Source of the DNA: Methyloversatilis universalis FAM5
GTDB lineage: Bacteria; Pseudomonadota; Gammaproteobacteria; Burkholderiales; Rhodocyclaceae
Length of the DNA stretch: 64,000 bases
Reading direction: 5' to 3'
Assembly (NCBI RefSeq): GCF_000214035.2
Contig: NZ_AFHG01000048.1
Location: forward strand, 62,001 to 126,000
Shown: one piece after another, positions 9,801 to 16,915 of the stretch
Layout of the letters: every line of letters begins with the position of its first letter
Numbering within the stretch: the first letter of the stretch is position 1
The notes under the pieces: model-generated
The model's database searches: none
Seen by the model: the letters and a program-made list of their open reading frames with translations, nothing else
What the model was told of the DNA's origin: nothing
Translations under genes and position numbers: made by a program

Positions 9801-10338
9801 TGAGACGCTCTTCCTTGAGGAGGTTCTCCTCGGTCAGTGCCTTGGCCTTTCGCTTGAACTCGGCCGTGCTGTCGATGTCTGCGACCGATGGCTGCTTGAA
9901 CTCGGAGAAGTCCTCGATCTTCCCGCCTAGGAAGGTCACATGGAGCCATCGGGCGAGTTGCCAGGCCTCCTGAACGCATCTAGCGGCATCCGCGGCCTCG
10001 ACATCTTCGCCATGCGCACCGCGGTTGCCCAGGCGGCGCAGCAGGTGCAACTTGTCCAGCACCAGGGGCTGGGCTATGGCCTTGAAGCCAGCGTTGTGCA
10101 GCAGATCCACAAAAGTGGACCGCGGAACCCGTTCGAGCTTGAGCGTCAGGTAGACGTGATCGACGAGGCGCTCGGCAAAGTTGCGGAGCTTGACCAGTGC
10201 GCTCTCCGGGTCGGTGTACGCGTAATGCTCCGCATATCCGCCCATGTTGGCGAGATCGGGGTACGCCCTTCGCAGCGGCTCGAAGTTCAGCGATTTGATG
10301 TCTTGCATCGACATCTGGCTAGCTCTCATGACGTTCAT
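6889..10338 (-). CDS. hsdR: type I restriction-modification endonuclease/translocase HsdR
   Basis: An 1149-residue restriction subunit, full length for the EcoEI-like group. Order: a DUF4145 domain (about 1-140, with LGNRGAHG); a coiled linker near 165-225; a PD-(D/E)xK nuclease with D277 in GYCDYVLW and E292-A-K294 in VVEAKK; then an SF2 translocase with Walker A ATGTGKT (408-414), a DEAD-box variant DESH (500-503) and motif VI in MIGRGTRL. An EcoEI_R-type C-terminal domain finishes it. Catalytic residues are present, so it should cut unmodified DNA. It is the first gene of the operon. Several in-frame ATGs lie close to the start, and the exact one is uncertain because no strong ribosome site is seen. 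Confidence 0.94.
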   Translation of the reverse strand: MNVMRASQMSMQDIKSLNFEPLRRAYPDLANMGGYAEHYAYTDPESALVKLRNFAERLVDHVYLTLKLERVPRSTFVDLLHNAGFKAIAQPLVLDKLHLLRRLGNRGAHGEDVEAADAARCVQEAWQLARWLHVTFLGGKIEDFSEFKQPSVADIDSTAEFKRKAKALTEENLLKEERLKQALEELAALRAADRASASAAQSLPPPTELELLQAAQASAAAANRLKFSEDNTRKWLIDRDLRMAGWDVPAGTASSDSVGQEVEVPYQPTQTGKGYCDYVLWDDNGKPLAVVEAKKTQVDARAGQEQARLYADALEKVHGQRPMIFYTNGHDIWVWDDAGGYPPRSVFGFFSKDTLQYRVGFQRREKLDLLTDVRPDATIAGRLYQIESITRVAERFSQRHRRALVVQATGTGKTRVAIALAKLLIDARWVKRVLFLCDRKELRKQAKNTFNDFVQEPIYVIGQANDVGKMDARIYIGIYQGLINDYESFDVGFFDLIIADESHRSIYNLYGDLFKYFDAIQVGLTATPVEMVSRSTCRLFGCDYKLPTANYPLEQAIADRNLVPFRVVAHTTKFLRDGIKSAHLTDEQIAQLEDQGIDPNTLDFDAQEIDAAVFNKDTNRVILRNLMDNGLRDADGQLPGKTIVFARNVDHARLLAELFDEMFPQFAGKFCRVIHSKEPRAEDLIDQFKEPKGDLRIAISVDMLDTGIDVPEVVNLVFAKPVKSKVKFWQMIGRGTRLCKDLFGPHKDKSEFLIFDHWGNFAFHDLNLDDVEPTIPKPLTQRRYEARIELAALALARSDLQAFNQLAQQLQQDAAALPDGTIAVRENWQAVQQARDAKLIHQFAPVTRQLLMDTISPLMSALDVRGQGDALRWDLLLSKAQAAAIAEPGKPNPQREEILEWLDRLPPHLNPVRAKADELKALRSDAFWQQPTFGQLEVMREALRGIIDLAEAPIKPPPTPTTVLDVREDEAEYRVEHRSTKVRSVDFIIYRKAVQAALEPLFATDPVLQKLRRGEPITPEELDQLNSLLHTLNPNVDLSTLREFYPDTAVPLTHILRAIVGLDHEAVDAKFTTFAHSHALTSQQLRFLAMLKDHIRQFGAIAVAQLFDAPFNTLHAEGLGGVFPNQTQLDELVALVRGFGEPLQPPATS

Positions 10339-10789
10339 GCCATTCGTTGCGCGAAAGCTTTGCCAGCCTCCCTGTTTGTGTTGATCTTTTGTTGAATCGT
10401 CCTTTTCTCAACGATTCCATTATTCAAAAACCGCCGACGTTCGAACTCTACCGAGCATTGCCAATTGATGTATCCATAGTGGCGGTTAGCGTTGTAGAAC
10501 ATTTCGATGTCGTTGAACATACTTGAGCGTGCCTGAACGCGCATGATGGGATATGGCGGCGGATGCGTGCGCGCTTGAGTGACTTGGGTGTTCAGATATT
10601 CGATCAATATGCAGAAAGTTGATGGCACCGTGCCAGTGTTCGTGCGGATAGAGCCGGGTGGTGATTTCCAAGCTCTAAGTGCTGCTCCGGATACCCTTCC
10701 CCGATGGAACCGGTTGAACGCGCATGGTCTTTGGATCTCCTCGGACTTGTCGGCTTTTCATTCAGATCGATCACTGATGCAATGACGGT
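10339..10789. other. AT-rich junction between the defence island and the core genes
   Basis: About 450 bases without an intact gene. It holds the upstream region of hsdR, an IS3-type transposase scrap and, further right, DNA of no clear origin. Base composition changes to the GC-rich pattern of the rest of the window at about 10.8 kb. No tRNA gene or obvious direct repeat marks an attachment site. Confidence 0.5.
10422..10532 (-). mobile_element. IS3-family transposase (OrfB) C-terminal remnant
   Basis: A reading frame on the minus strand contains MFNDIEMFYNANRHYGYIN followed by SVEFERRRF. This is the C-terminal end of IS3-family transposases, where DYIEMFYN..RRH and SPVEFE are conserved. 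Nothing of the catalytic DDE core or the terminal inverted repeats remains, so this is a dead scrap. It lies just upstream of hsdR and marks past insertion activity at the right edge of the island. Confidence 0.7.
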
Positions 10790-12532
10790 ATGACAAAGTC
10801 GTTCCATGCCCCGTCGTTTCCCGCCATCTCCCTCCCCACCGCCGCTCGCGACCTCTACCGCGCCCTCTGGCGCCACGCCGAGGGCGCACGCGCGCAGATG
10901 CTCGGCGCCGCGGCGCTGCTGTCTGGAGCGCAACTGCTTCGCCTCACCATGCCCTGGCTGGCGGCGCAGGCGATCAATGCCTTGCAGCAGGGCGATATGG
11001 CGACGGCGGGGCGGTGGATTCTCTATCTGGTCGGCATCTATCTGCTGTCCTGGCTGCTGCACGGGCCGGGGCGGGTGCTGGAGCGCAATGTCGGCGTGCG
11101 GGTGCGCGTGCGGCTGGCGGATACGCTGTATGCGCGCATCGCGGCGGCGCCGCTGGCATGGCGGGACGGGCGGCATTCGGGTGAGCTGCAGCATCGCGTG
11201 ATGCAGGCGAGCCGGGCGCTGTCGGACTTCGCGCAGAACCAGTTCGACTATCTGCAGAGCGCGTTCAACTTCGTCGGTCCCTTGGTCGCGCTGGCGCTGC
11301 TGTCGCGCACCAGTGGCGCGATCGCGGTGAGCGGCTATGTGGTGATCGCGCTCATCATCCTGCGCTTCGACCGCACGCTGATGCAGCTGGCGCGCGCCGA
11401 GAACGATGCCGACCGCCGCTATGCCGCGGCGCTGCTCGATTTCGTCGGCAACGCCGGCACGGTGATCGGGCTGCGGCTGCAGGCGGCGTCGCGCGTGCTG
11501 CTGGGCCGCCGCATGGAGGCGGTGATGGCGCCACTGCGGCGCGCGGTGATGGTGAACGAGGGCAAGTGGTTCGCGGTGGATCTGCTCGGCATGGGGCTCA
11601 CTTGGGTGCTGGTGGTGGTGTATGTCATGCAGGTGCGCACGCCGGGGCAGGCGGTGGCGCTGGGCACGGTGTTCATGATCTACCAGTACGCGCAGCAGGC
11701 GGCCGGCGTGGTGGCTTCGCTGGCGTCGAACTTCCAGGGCTTCGCGCGCATGCACACCGACTACTGCAGCGCGGAGCCGATCTGGATCGCACCCGGTGAG
11801 CCGGATGCGGCGGTGCCCGCGGTGCAGGCGGATGCCTCGTGGCAGAGGCTGGACCTGCGCGGCGCTACCTTGCGCTACGGCGACGACGCCCGCGGCGGAC
11901 TGCAGGGCGTGGATCTGGAGTTGCGACGCGGCACGCGCGTCGCGCTGATCGGCCCGAGCGGCGGCGGCAAGAGCACGCTGTTGCGCACGCTGGCCGGCCT
12001 CTACCTGCCGCAGCAGGGTGAGCTGCTGCGCGATGGCGTACCGGTGCCCTGGGCTGAACTGCGCACGCTCGCCACGCTGATTCCGCAGGAAGCCGAAGTG
12101 TTCGAGGCGAGCGTCGAAGAGAACCTCACCTTCGGCCAGCCCGCTGACCCGGCGGCGCTGCAGTCGGCGATGCACGCCGGCGTGTTCGACGAAGTACTTG
12201 AGCGCTTGCCCGACGGCCTGAGCAGCGCGCTCAGCGAGCGCGGCGGCAACCTCTCCGGCGGTCAGCGGCAGCGGCTGGCGCTGGCCCGCGGCGCGCTGGC
12301 GGCGCAGGGCAGTTCGCTGCTGCTGCTCGACGAACCGACCAGCGCGCTCGACCCGCAGGCCGAAGGTCGGGTGTTCGACCGCATGGTGGAGGCGTTTCCG
12401 GATGCCTGCATCGTCGCCTCGGTGCACCGGCCCAGCCTGCTCGCGCGCTTCGACACCGTGGTGGTGGTCGAAGCCGGCCGCGTGGTCGACGCCGGCCCGC
12501 GCGACGAAGTGCTGGCGCGGCGGACGCCCTGA
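10790..12532 (+). CDS. ABC exporter, fused permease and ATPase
   Basis: A 580-residue half-transporter of the type that pairs to form an exporter. The first 330 residues are a membrane domain with about six hydrophobic segments (AAALLSGAQLLRLTM, ILYLVGIYLLSWLL, FNFVGPLVALALL and others). The ATPase domain follows with Walker A GPSGGGKST near 388, signature LSGGQ near 488 and Walker B LLLLDEPTSALD near 510, so the ATPase is complete. It exports lipids, peptides or drugs; the cargo cannot be told and no substrate gene lies beside it. The start at ATG 10790 is only 20 bases after another ATG in a different frame. It stands alone, with the small excalibur gene 61 bases behind it. Confidence 0.85.
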   Translation: MTKSFHAPSFPAISLPTAARDLYRALWRHAEGARAQMLGAAALLSGAQLLRLTMPWLAAQAINALQQGDMATAGRWILYLVGIYLLSWLLHGPGRVLERNVGVRVRVRLADTLYARIAAAPLAWRDGRHSGELQHRVMQASRALSDFAQNQFDYLQSAFNFVGPLVALALLSRTSGAIAVSGYVVIALIILRFDRTLMQLARAENDADRRYAAALLDFVGNAGTVIGLRLQAASRVLLGRRMEAVMAPLRRAVMVNEGKWFAVDLLGMGLTWVLVVVYVMQVRTPGQAVALGTVFMIYQYAQQAAGVVASLASNFQGFARMHTDYCSAEPIWIAPGEPDAAVPAVQADASWQRLDLRGATLRYGDDARGGLQGVDLELRRGTRVALIGPSGGGKSTLLRTLAGLYLPQQGELLRDGVPVPWAELRTLATLIPQEAEVFEASVEENLTFGQPADPAALQSAMHAGVFDEVLERLPDGLSSALSERGGNLSGGQRQRLALARGALAAQGSSLLLLDEPTSALDPQAEGRVFDRMVEAFPDACIVASVHRPSLLARFDTVVVVEAGRVVDAGPRDEVLARRTP

Positions 12533-12593
12533 AGGGCGCTCCGCGCACAGATTGAAGCGCCGGCTAGACTGACGCACCGATCTCCTTCATGCC

Positions 12594-12938
12594 ATGTCGA
12601 TGCGCTTCAGTTCCTGTCCGGTCCGATGGCTGTGTGCCGTGCCGATGCTGGCGGCTTGCGCCAGCGTGGCCGCGCACGGCGGCGGCCTGAACGCCGAGGG
12701 CTGCCACCACAACCGCAAGACCGGGGACTACCACTGCCATCGCGGTGCGCCGGAGCGCGCTTCGTCGGCCGATGCGCCGGCGACCTCCGGCGTCGTGCCG
12801 GTCGGTCGCGCTTTCCGCAATTGCGCCGAGGCGCGCGCGGCGGGTGCTGCACCGGTGCGCGCGGGGGAGCCCGGCTACGGCCCTCATCTGGACCGCGACG
12901 GCGACGGCATCGGCTGCGAGCCCTGGCGCGGGCGCTGA
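12594..12938 (+). CDS. small exported protein with excalibur-type calcium-binding motif
   Basis: A 114-residue exported protein. A signal segment ends near LAACASVAAHG; it could be a lipoprotein if C22 is used. After it comes GCHHNRKTGDYHCHRG, a His/Cys-rich motif often found next to excalibur domains. The C-terminus, FRNCAEARAAG followed by GPHLDRDGDGIGCE, is an excalibur domain: DRDGDG is the EF-hand-like calcium loop and the two cysteines probably pair. Function is unknown; relatives occur alone or joined to secreted nucleases. No nuclease domain is present here. Confidence 0.8.
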   Translation: MSMRFSSCPVRWLCAVPMLAACASVAAHGGGLNAEGCHHNRKTGDYHCHRGAPERASSADAPATSGVVPVGRAFRNCAEARAAGAAPVRAGEPGYGPHLDRDGDGIGCEPWRGR

Positions 12939-12960
12939 GTGGCCCGCGCCGGGCGTACCG

Positions 12961-13872
12961 TCACTTCAGCGGCAGGAACACCAGCTTGCCGGCCATCATG
13001 TCCGGCATCAGCAGGGTGCGACCGTCTGCCGACAGCGCGATGTCCGCCGACGACTTGTGGCCTTCGGCGATCAGTTGCGGCGCCGACCGCGGCTTGCCCA
13101 GGCGCCACACCTTGCCGCCCTTCCAGTCGCTCACGTAGAGCGCGCCGTCGCGATCGCGCACCAGCCCGTCGGCGCCGCCGAAGCCGCTGTAGAGCAGCTT
13201 GAGCGACGGTTTGCCGCCGCCCTTCTTCATCACCAGACGGAACAGCTTGCCGGTGCCGAAATCGGCCACCAGCAGCGCGTTCGGGCCGTCGACCAGCAGA
13301 CCGTTCGGGCGCACGATGCCGGCATTGGCGCCGAGCACGGTGCGGATGCCGCCGTCCGGCGCGATGGCGTAGATGCCGGCGCCCTGGCCCTTGTCGTCGC
13401 CGCTGTCCGACACATAGATCACGCCGTCGCCGGCGATCTCGATGTCGTTCAGAAAGACCGGCTTGTGCGGGAAGTCGCCGGGCTTGGCCAGTTCGCTCAC
13501 CGTGCCGTCGAGGCCGATGCGCAGCACGCGGTCCATGTCGGTGACGTAGAGCTGGTCGCCGGCGAGCGCGATGCCCTTGGGGTCGTTCAGTCCGCTGACC
13601 AGCGCTTCGGTGCGGCCGTCCGGATGCACCACGGTGACCTTGCCGTCACCCGGCTTGTTGAATTCGCCGATCTCGGTCACGAAGATGCGGCCGTCGGGGT
13701 GGGCGACCGCCGATTCCGGCATGGTGAGGCCGGCGATCTCTTTCAGTGCGGCGCCGGTGCGCTGCGCATCCGCAGCGGGCGGCTCGGCGGCGGGGGCGAC
13801 GGTCGAGGTCAGGGCCGCAAGCGCGGCGATCAGGCATCGTGTTCTGAAGGTGCTGCCAGGGGTGTGGGCCAT
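12961..13872 (-). CDS. exported SMP-30/gluconolactonase-like beta-propeller protein
   Basis: A 303-residue protein with a cleavable signal peptide (ALAALTSTVAPAAE) and then repeated propeller blades: AHPDGRIFVTEIG, GIALAGDQLYVTDMD, GVIYVSDSGDD, ALLVADFGTGKLFRL and GALYVSDWKGGKVWRL. This is the SMP-30/gluconolactonase/LRE-like six-bladed fold, which often binds calcium and may open lactones. It should act in the periplasm. Start ATG 13872 is preceded by a GGAG ribosome site. A perfect 21-base palindrome lies 22 bases upstream and may be its operator. The substrate is not known. Confidence 0.75.
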   Translation of the reverse strand: MAHTPGSTFRTRCLIAALAALTSTVAPAAEPPAADAQRTGAALKEIAGLTMPESAVAHPDGRIFVTEIGEFNKPGDGKVTVVHPDGRTEALVSGLNDPKGIALAGDQLYVTDMDRVLRIGLDGTVSELAKPGDFPHKPVFLNDIEIAGDGVIYVSDSGDDKGQGAGIYAIAPDGGIRTVLGANAGIVRPNGLLVDGPNALLVADFGTGKLFRLVMKKGGGKPSLKLLYSGFGGADGLVRDRDGALYVSDWKGGKVWRLGKPRSAPQLIAEGHKSSADIALSADGRTLLMPDMMAGKLVFLPLK

Positions 13873-13893
13873 GAAGTTCTCCGGTCGGGTGAG

Positions 13894-13914
13894 TCAATGC
13901 AGGGCCTGCATTGA
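13894..13914. promoter_or_regulatory. 21-bp perfect palindrome upstream of the SMP-30-like gene
   Basis: Arms TCAATGCAGG and CCTGCATTGA are exact reverse complements around one central base. The centre lies about 32 bases upstream of the ATG of the minus-strand propeller gene. It could be a protein operator or a 5' leader hairpin. No regulator gene is adjacent. Confidence 0.5.
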
Positions 13915-14176
13915 AGGGGATGGGTGCCGGGCAATGCGGACCCCGGCGCGCGTGGTCTGCATGTAGGTCGACTGCGGGTGGCCGTGACGGTTCGGCCGAG
14001 GGTTTCCGGGTCTGGCCGCCGATGATCGTGATCGTCGCGACGGATTAAGGCACGTTCGCCCGCAGCGCGCTCCATCGGGCGCGTTCCGCGATGAACATAG
14101 CATGACTTCGCCGCGCAGCCGCCCTCAGACCGCCCTCCGGCCGATCTGCGCGACGGCGTCGACGCTGCCGCGCCGT
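13915..14176. other. intergenic stretch with no gene seen
   Basis: No coding frame or RNA that I can support. It must hold the promoter of the propeller gene, but I cannot pick out a convincing -35/-10 pair. Confidence 0.4.
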
Positions 14177-14569
14177 TCAGATGAAGCGCGCGAGCACGAC
14201 CGCGGACAGCGCGATGTGCGCCAGCGTCACCAGCACCGACAGTCCGTGCAGTGCCTTGAAGCGGCCGTGCCGGCCCTGATCGGTGGCCGCGTTGATGGCC
14301 GGCATCAGGGACTGCCGGGTCGGCACCGTGCTGAGCGCGATCAGCCCAAGCATCAGCGCCGAGCCGCGGTTCTGCGACCACATCAGTGCAGCGCCAGCGG
14401 CGGCGGTCACGATCACGAACAGGTAGAAGTGCGGGAAGGCGCGGCGCAGGGTGAGCCGGACCATGTCGACCGGCAGGGCCGCGAACAGCACCGCGGCGAA
14501 TCCGAAGGCGTACAGCGTCATGCCGCCGAACAGCAGCGCCACCAGCAGGAGGCTGACGATTTCGAGCAT
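14177..14569 (-). CDS. DUF4149-like integral membrane protein
   Basis: A 130-residue protein with four predicted membrane helices: the N-terminal LLLVALLFGGMTLYAFGFAAVLF, FYLFVIVTAAAGAALM, ALMLGLIALSTV and the C-terminal VLVTLAHIALSAVVL. The pattern, including a conserved HGLSVL segment before the last helix, matches DUF4149 (TMEM205-like). No enzymatic motif is visible. It lies 34 bases downstream of the DCC-Coq7 fusion gene on the same strand and is probably cotranscribed. Function unknown. Confidence 0.7.
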   Translation of the reverse strand: MLEIVSLLLVALLFGGMTLYAFGFAAVLFAALPVDMVRLTLRRAFPHFYLFVIVTAAAGAALMWSQNRGSALMLGLIALSTVPTRQSLMPAINAATDQGRHGRFKALHGLSVLVTLAHIALSAVVLARFI

Positions 14570-14603
14570 GGGATTCCCTGTGTCCGGACAGTGAGGCTGT
14601 CGC

Positions 14604-15536
14604 TCAGAGCCGGCGCGCGACCTTTACGGCGGCGGCCGAGCCAGCGCCGACCAGCGCGCACCAGGCGCGCAGCGGCCACGGTGCAGGACGGTCCTGCAGC
14701 GACGCGGCTTCGTCGCGGTGCGCGCGTTCGTCGGCCTGACACTGCAGCAGCAGCGGCAGCAGGCCGTCGGGGCCGGCGTGGGTGTGCAGATGATCGATCT
14801 GCTGCTGGTAATGGCGGTCGACGAAGGTTTCGACCGCGGCGATGGTTGCATACGTGGCGCGCTGGCCGAACAGTGCGGGCAGGGCGCCGGTCAGCCAGCC
14901 GGCGACGCGCCACGGCCCGAGCAGGCGACTGCGCTGCGGCGGCGGCAGCCAGCTTTCGATCAGGCGCAGATGTCCGGTTTCGGTGTCGCCGTGACGCCGC
15001 GCGAAGGCTTCCAGCGCCTCATCGCCGCGCCATCGGGCGACGGCTGCGATGCCGCGGTAGATGCATACCGCGCCGGTTTCGCCGGCGTGGTCCGAGCGCA
15101 GTTCGCGCGTGAGCCAGGGCGACAGCGTCTGCGCCGCTGCGGCCGGTTCGAAACGGCGGGCCCGCGCCTGCAGCCAGGGCCGGACGCGCAGGAAGCTGCA
15201 ATAGGCCCGCTCAAGCAGTGGCAGCACGCCCGGAAGCTGCGCCAGGCGTGCCAGCCAGCGCCAGCCGGGCAGGCGCTGCCACATGGCGACGAAGGCGGCG
15301 GCGCCGTCCAGCCGCGAGCCGTCGGCGCGCTGCACGTGGAAGCGCGCGAGCAGCGCCGTCCGGTCGGCCGCGAAACACGCGCTGTCGGCCGCGTCGGCAC
15401 TGATGTCGACAAAGCACAGCGCACTGTCCTGCCGCCGGTCCGCCAGCCCCTTCACGTGCGCGATCTCGCGCCGGCACAAGGGGCATCCGCCGTCGTAGAG
15501 CACGGTCAGCGTGTCCGGCTGTTCGGGCGCGTTCAA
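14604..15536 (-). CDS. DCC thiol-disulfide oxidoreductase domain fused to a Coq7 di-iron hydroxylase domain
   Basis: A 310-residue two-domain protein. Residues 1-125 are a DUF393/DCC domain with the signature YDGGCPLC (14-21). Residues 140-310 are a Coq7-type di-iron helical bundle: E153 in HAGETGAVCIYRG, E186-x-x-H189 in DTETGHL, E236 in VETFVDRHY, and E270-x-x-H273 in ADERAHRDE. All iron ligands expected for 5-demethoxyubiquinone hydroxylase (ring C6 hydroxylation in ubiquinone synthesis) are present. The DCC part may supply thiol redox or electrons. The fusion explains why the Coq7 part has no separate start. Whether it is the cell's main Coq7 or a paralogue cannot be told from this window. 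Confidence 0.85.
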   Translation of the reverse strand: MNAPEQPDTLTVLYDGGCPLCRREIAHVKGLADRRQDSALCFVDISADAADSACFAADRTALLARFHVQRADGSRLDGAAAFVAMWQRLPGWRWLARLAQLPGVLPLLERAYCSFLRVRPWLQARARRFEPAAAAQTLSPWLTRELRSDHAGETGAVCIYRGIAAVARWRGDEALEAFARRHGDTETGHLRLIESWLPPPQRSRLLGPWRVAGWLTGALPALFGQRATYATIAAVETFVDRHYQQQIDHLHTHAGPDGLLPLLLQCQADERAHRDEAASLQDRPAPWPLRAWCALVGAGSAAAVKVARRL

Positions 15537-15710
15537 GGCAGTTCCTCCGGGTGGTCGGGGCGCGGTGGCGGCGATGACCGTCTGCCGCTTGCGTCATGCG
15601 GCATTGACGGGCGTCCGGCGGTCAGGGTTCCCGGCGCCAGGGCGACGGCTTCGTCGCACACCGGCGCACGGATCGGGCACCATCGTGGCATCGCTTCTCT
15701 TTTGCCCGCC

Positions 15711-16832
15711 ATGACCGCTTCCGCCGACCGCTATCAGCGCTATCAGTCCAATCTGCGCGACGAACTCGACGGCGCCGCGCTCTACGCCGCGCTGGCCGAG
15801 GCGGAAACCGATCCGGTAAGGCGCGACCTGTTCCGCCAGCTGGCGGAAGCCGAAACCGCGCACGCCCAGCTGTGGCGTGGCAAGCTCGAAGCGGCCGGGG
15901 TGAAGCCCGAGGCCTTCCGGCCCAGCTTCCGTACCCGCGCGCTGGCCGCGCTGGCGAAGCGCTTCGGGCCGTCCTTCGTGCTGCCGTCGGTGGCGACCGC
16001 CGAGTTTGCCGACCGCGACAAGTACGCCGGTCAGGCCGATGCGGCCTCGCTGTCGGCGGAAGAGCGCTCGCACGCGGCAGTGCTGGAAGCCGCGGCCGGC
16101 AAGCCGCGCGGCATGAGTGGCGCGGCCATCGCCAAGGGTGAGCGCTGGCACCGCGGCGGCTCGGGCAACGAGTTGCGGGCGTCGGTGCTGGGTGCCAACG
16201 ACGGTCTGGTGTCCAACCTCTGTCTGGTCATGGGCGTGGCGGGCGCCGGTGCGCCGGCCAAAACCATCCTGCTGACCGGGCTGGCCGGCCTGATCGCCGG
16301 CGCGGTGTCGATGGCGCTGGGCGAGTGGCTGTCGGTCACCAATTCGCGCGAGTTCGCGCAGGCCCAGATGGCGGCCGAGGCGGCCGAACTGGAAGAGACG
16401 CCGGAGGCCGAGCGCAAGGAGCTGGCGCTCATCTTCCAGGCCAAGGGGCTGGCGCGCGAGGACGCGCAGCGGGTGGCGACCGAACTGATGCGCGACAAGA
16501 ACGCGGCGCTGGATACGCTGATGCGCGAGGAACTGGGCATCGACCCGGCCGAACTGGGCGGCAACCCGTGGAGCGCGGCCGGCTTTTCCTTCGTGCTGTT
16601 CTCGGCCGGCGCGCTGTTTCCGGTGCTGCCTTTCTTCTTCACCGAAGGCGTGGCCGGCATGGCATGGAGTGGCGGCCTGTCGGCGGCGGCGCTGGCCGGC
16701 ATCGGTGTGGCGACCTCGCTGTTCAGCGGCCGCGGCCCGGTCTATTCCGCGCTGCGCCAGGTGCTGATCGGCGTGGCGGCGGCCGGCGTCACCTACGGCA
16801 CCGGCGCGCTGATCGGGGTGTCGCTGGCCTGA
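15711..16832 (+). CDS. mbfA: MbfA-like membrane ferritin: rubrerythrin-type domain plus VIT1/CCC1 transporter domain
   Basis: A 373-residue protein. The N-terminal 140 residues form a ferritin-like helical pair with iron ligands (ELDGAALYAALAEAE and ExxH in EAETAHAQLW). The rest is a VIT1/CCC1 domain: SVLGANDGLVSNLCLVMGVAG, then GLIAGAVSMALGEWLSV and three further hydrophobic segments to the C-terminus. Family members export iron or manganese from the cytoplasm. The start at ATG 15711 fits the family N-terminus (DRYQRYQSNLRDELDGA); the open frame reaches far upstream, but that part is the antisense of the Coq7 gene. No Fur- or Irr-like box was identified. Confidence 0.87.
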   Translation: MTASADRYQRYQSNLRDELDGAALYAALAEAETDPVRRDLFRQLAEAETAHAQLWRGKLEAAGVKPEAFRPSFRTRALAALAKRFGPSFVLPSVATAEFADRDKYAGQADAASLSAEERSHAAVLEAAAGKPRGMSGAAIAKGERWHRGGSGNELRASVLGANDGLVSNLCLVMGVAGAGAPAKTILLTGLAGLIAGAVSMALGEWLSVTNSREFAQAQMAAEAAELEETPEAERKELALIFQAKGLAREDAQRVATELMRDKNAALDTLMREELGIDPAELGGNPWSAAGFSFVLFSAGALFPVLPFFFTEGVAGMAWSGGLSAAALAGIGVATSLFSGRGPVYSALRQVLIGVAAAGVTYGTGALIGVSLA

Positions 16833-16915
16833 TTGCCGGCCATAGTGGCGGGCGATCAGGACGCCCCGTCAGACGCATTCCGGCCGCGCACGCGAGGCAG
16901 GCGGGCCGGCTGCCT

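Noticed and set aside
10604-12577. 657-codon minus-strand frame across the ABC exporter
   Set aside because: Arg/His-rich shadow of the exporter gene, whose Walker and signature motifs are clear on the other strand.
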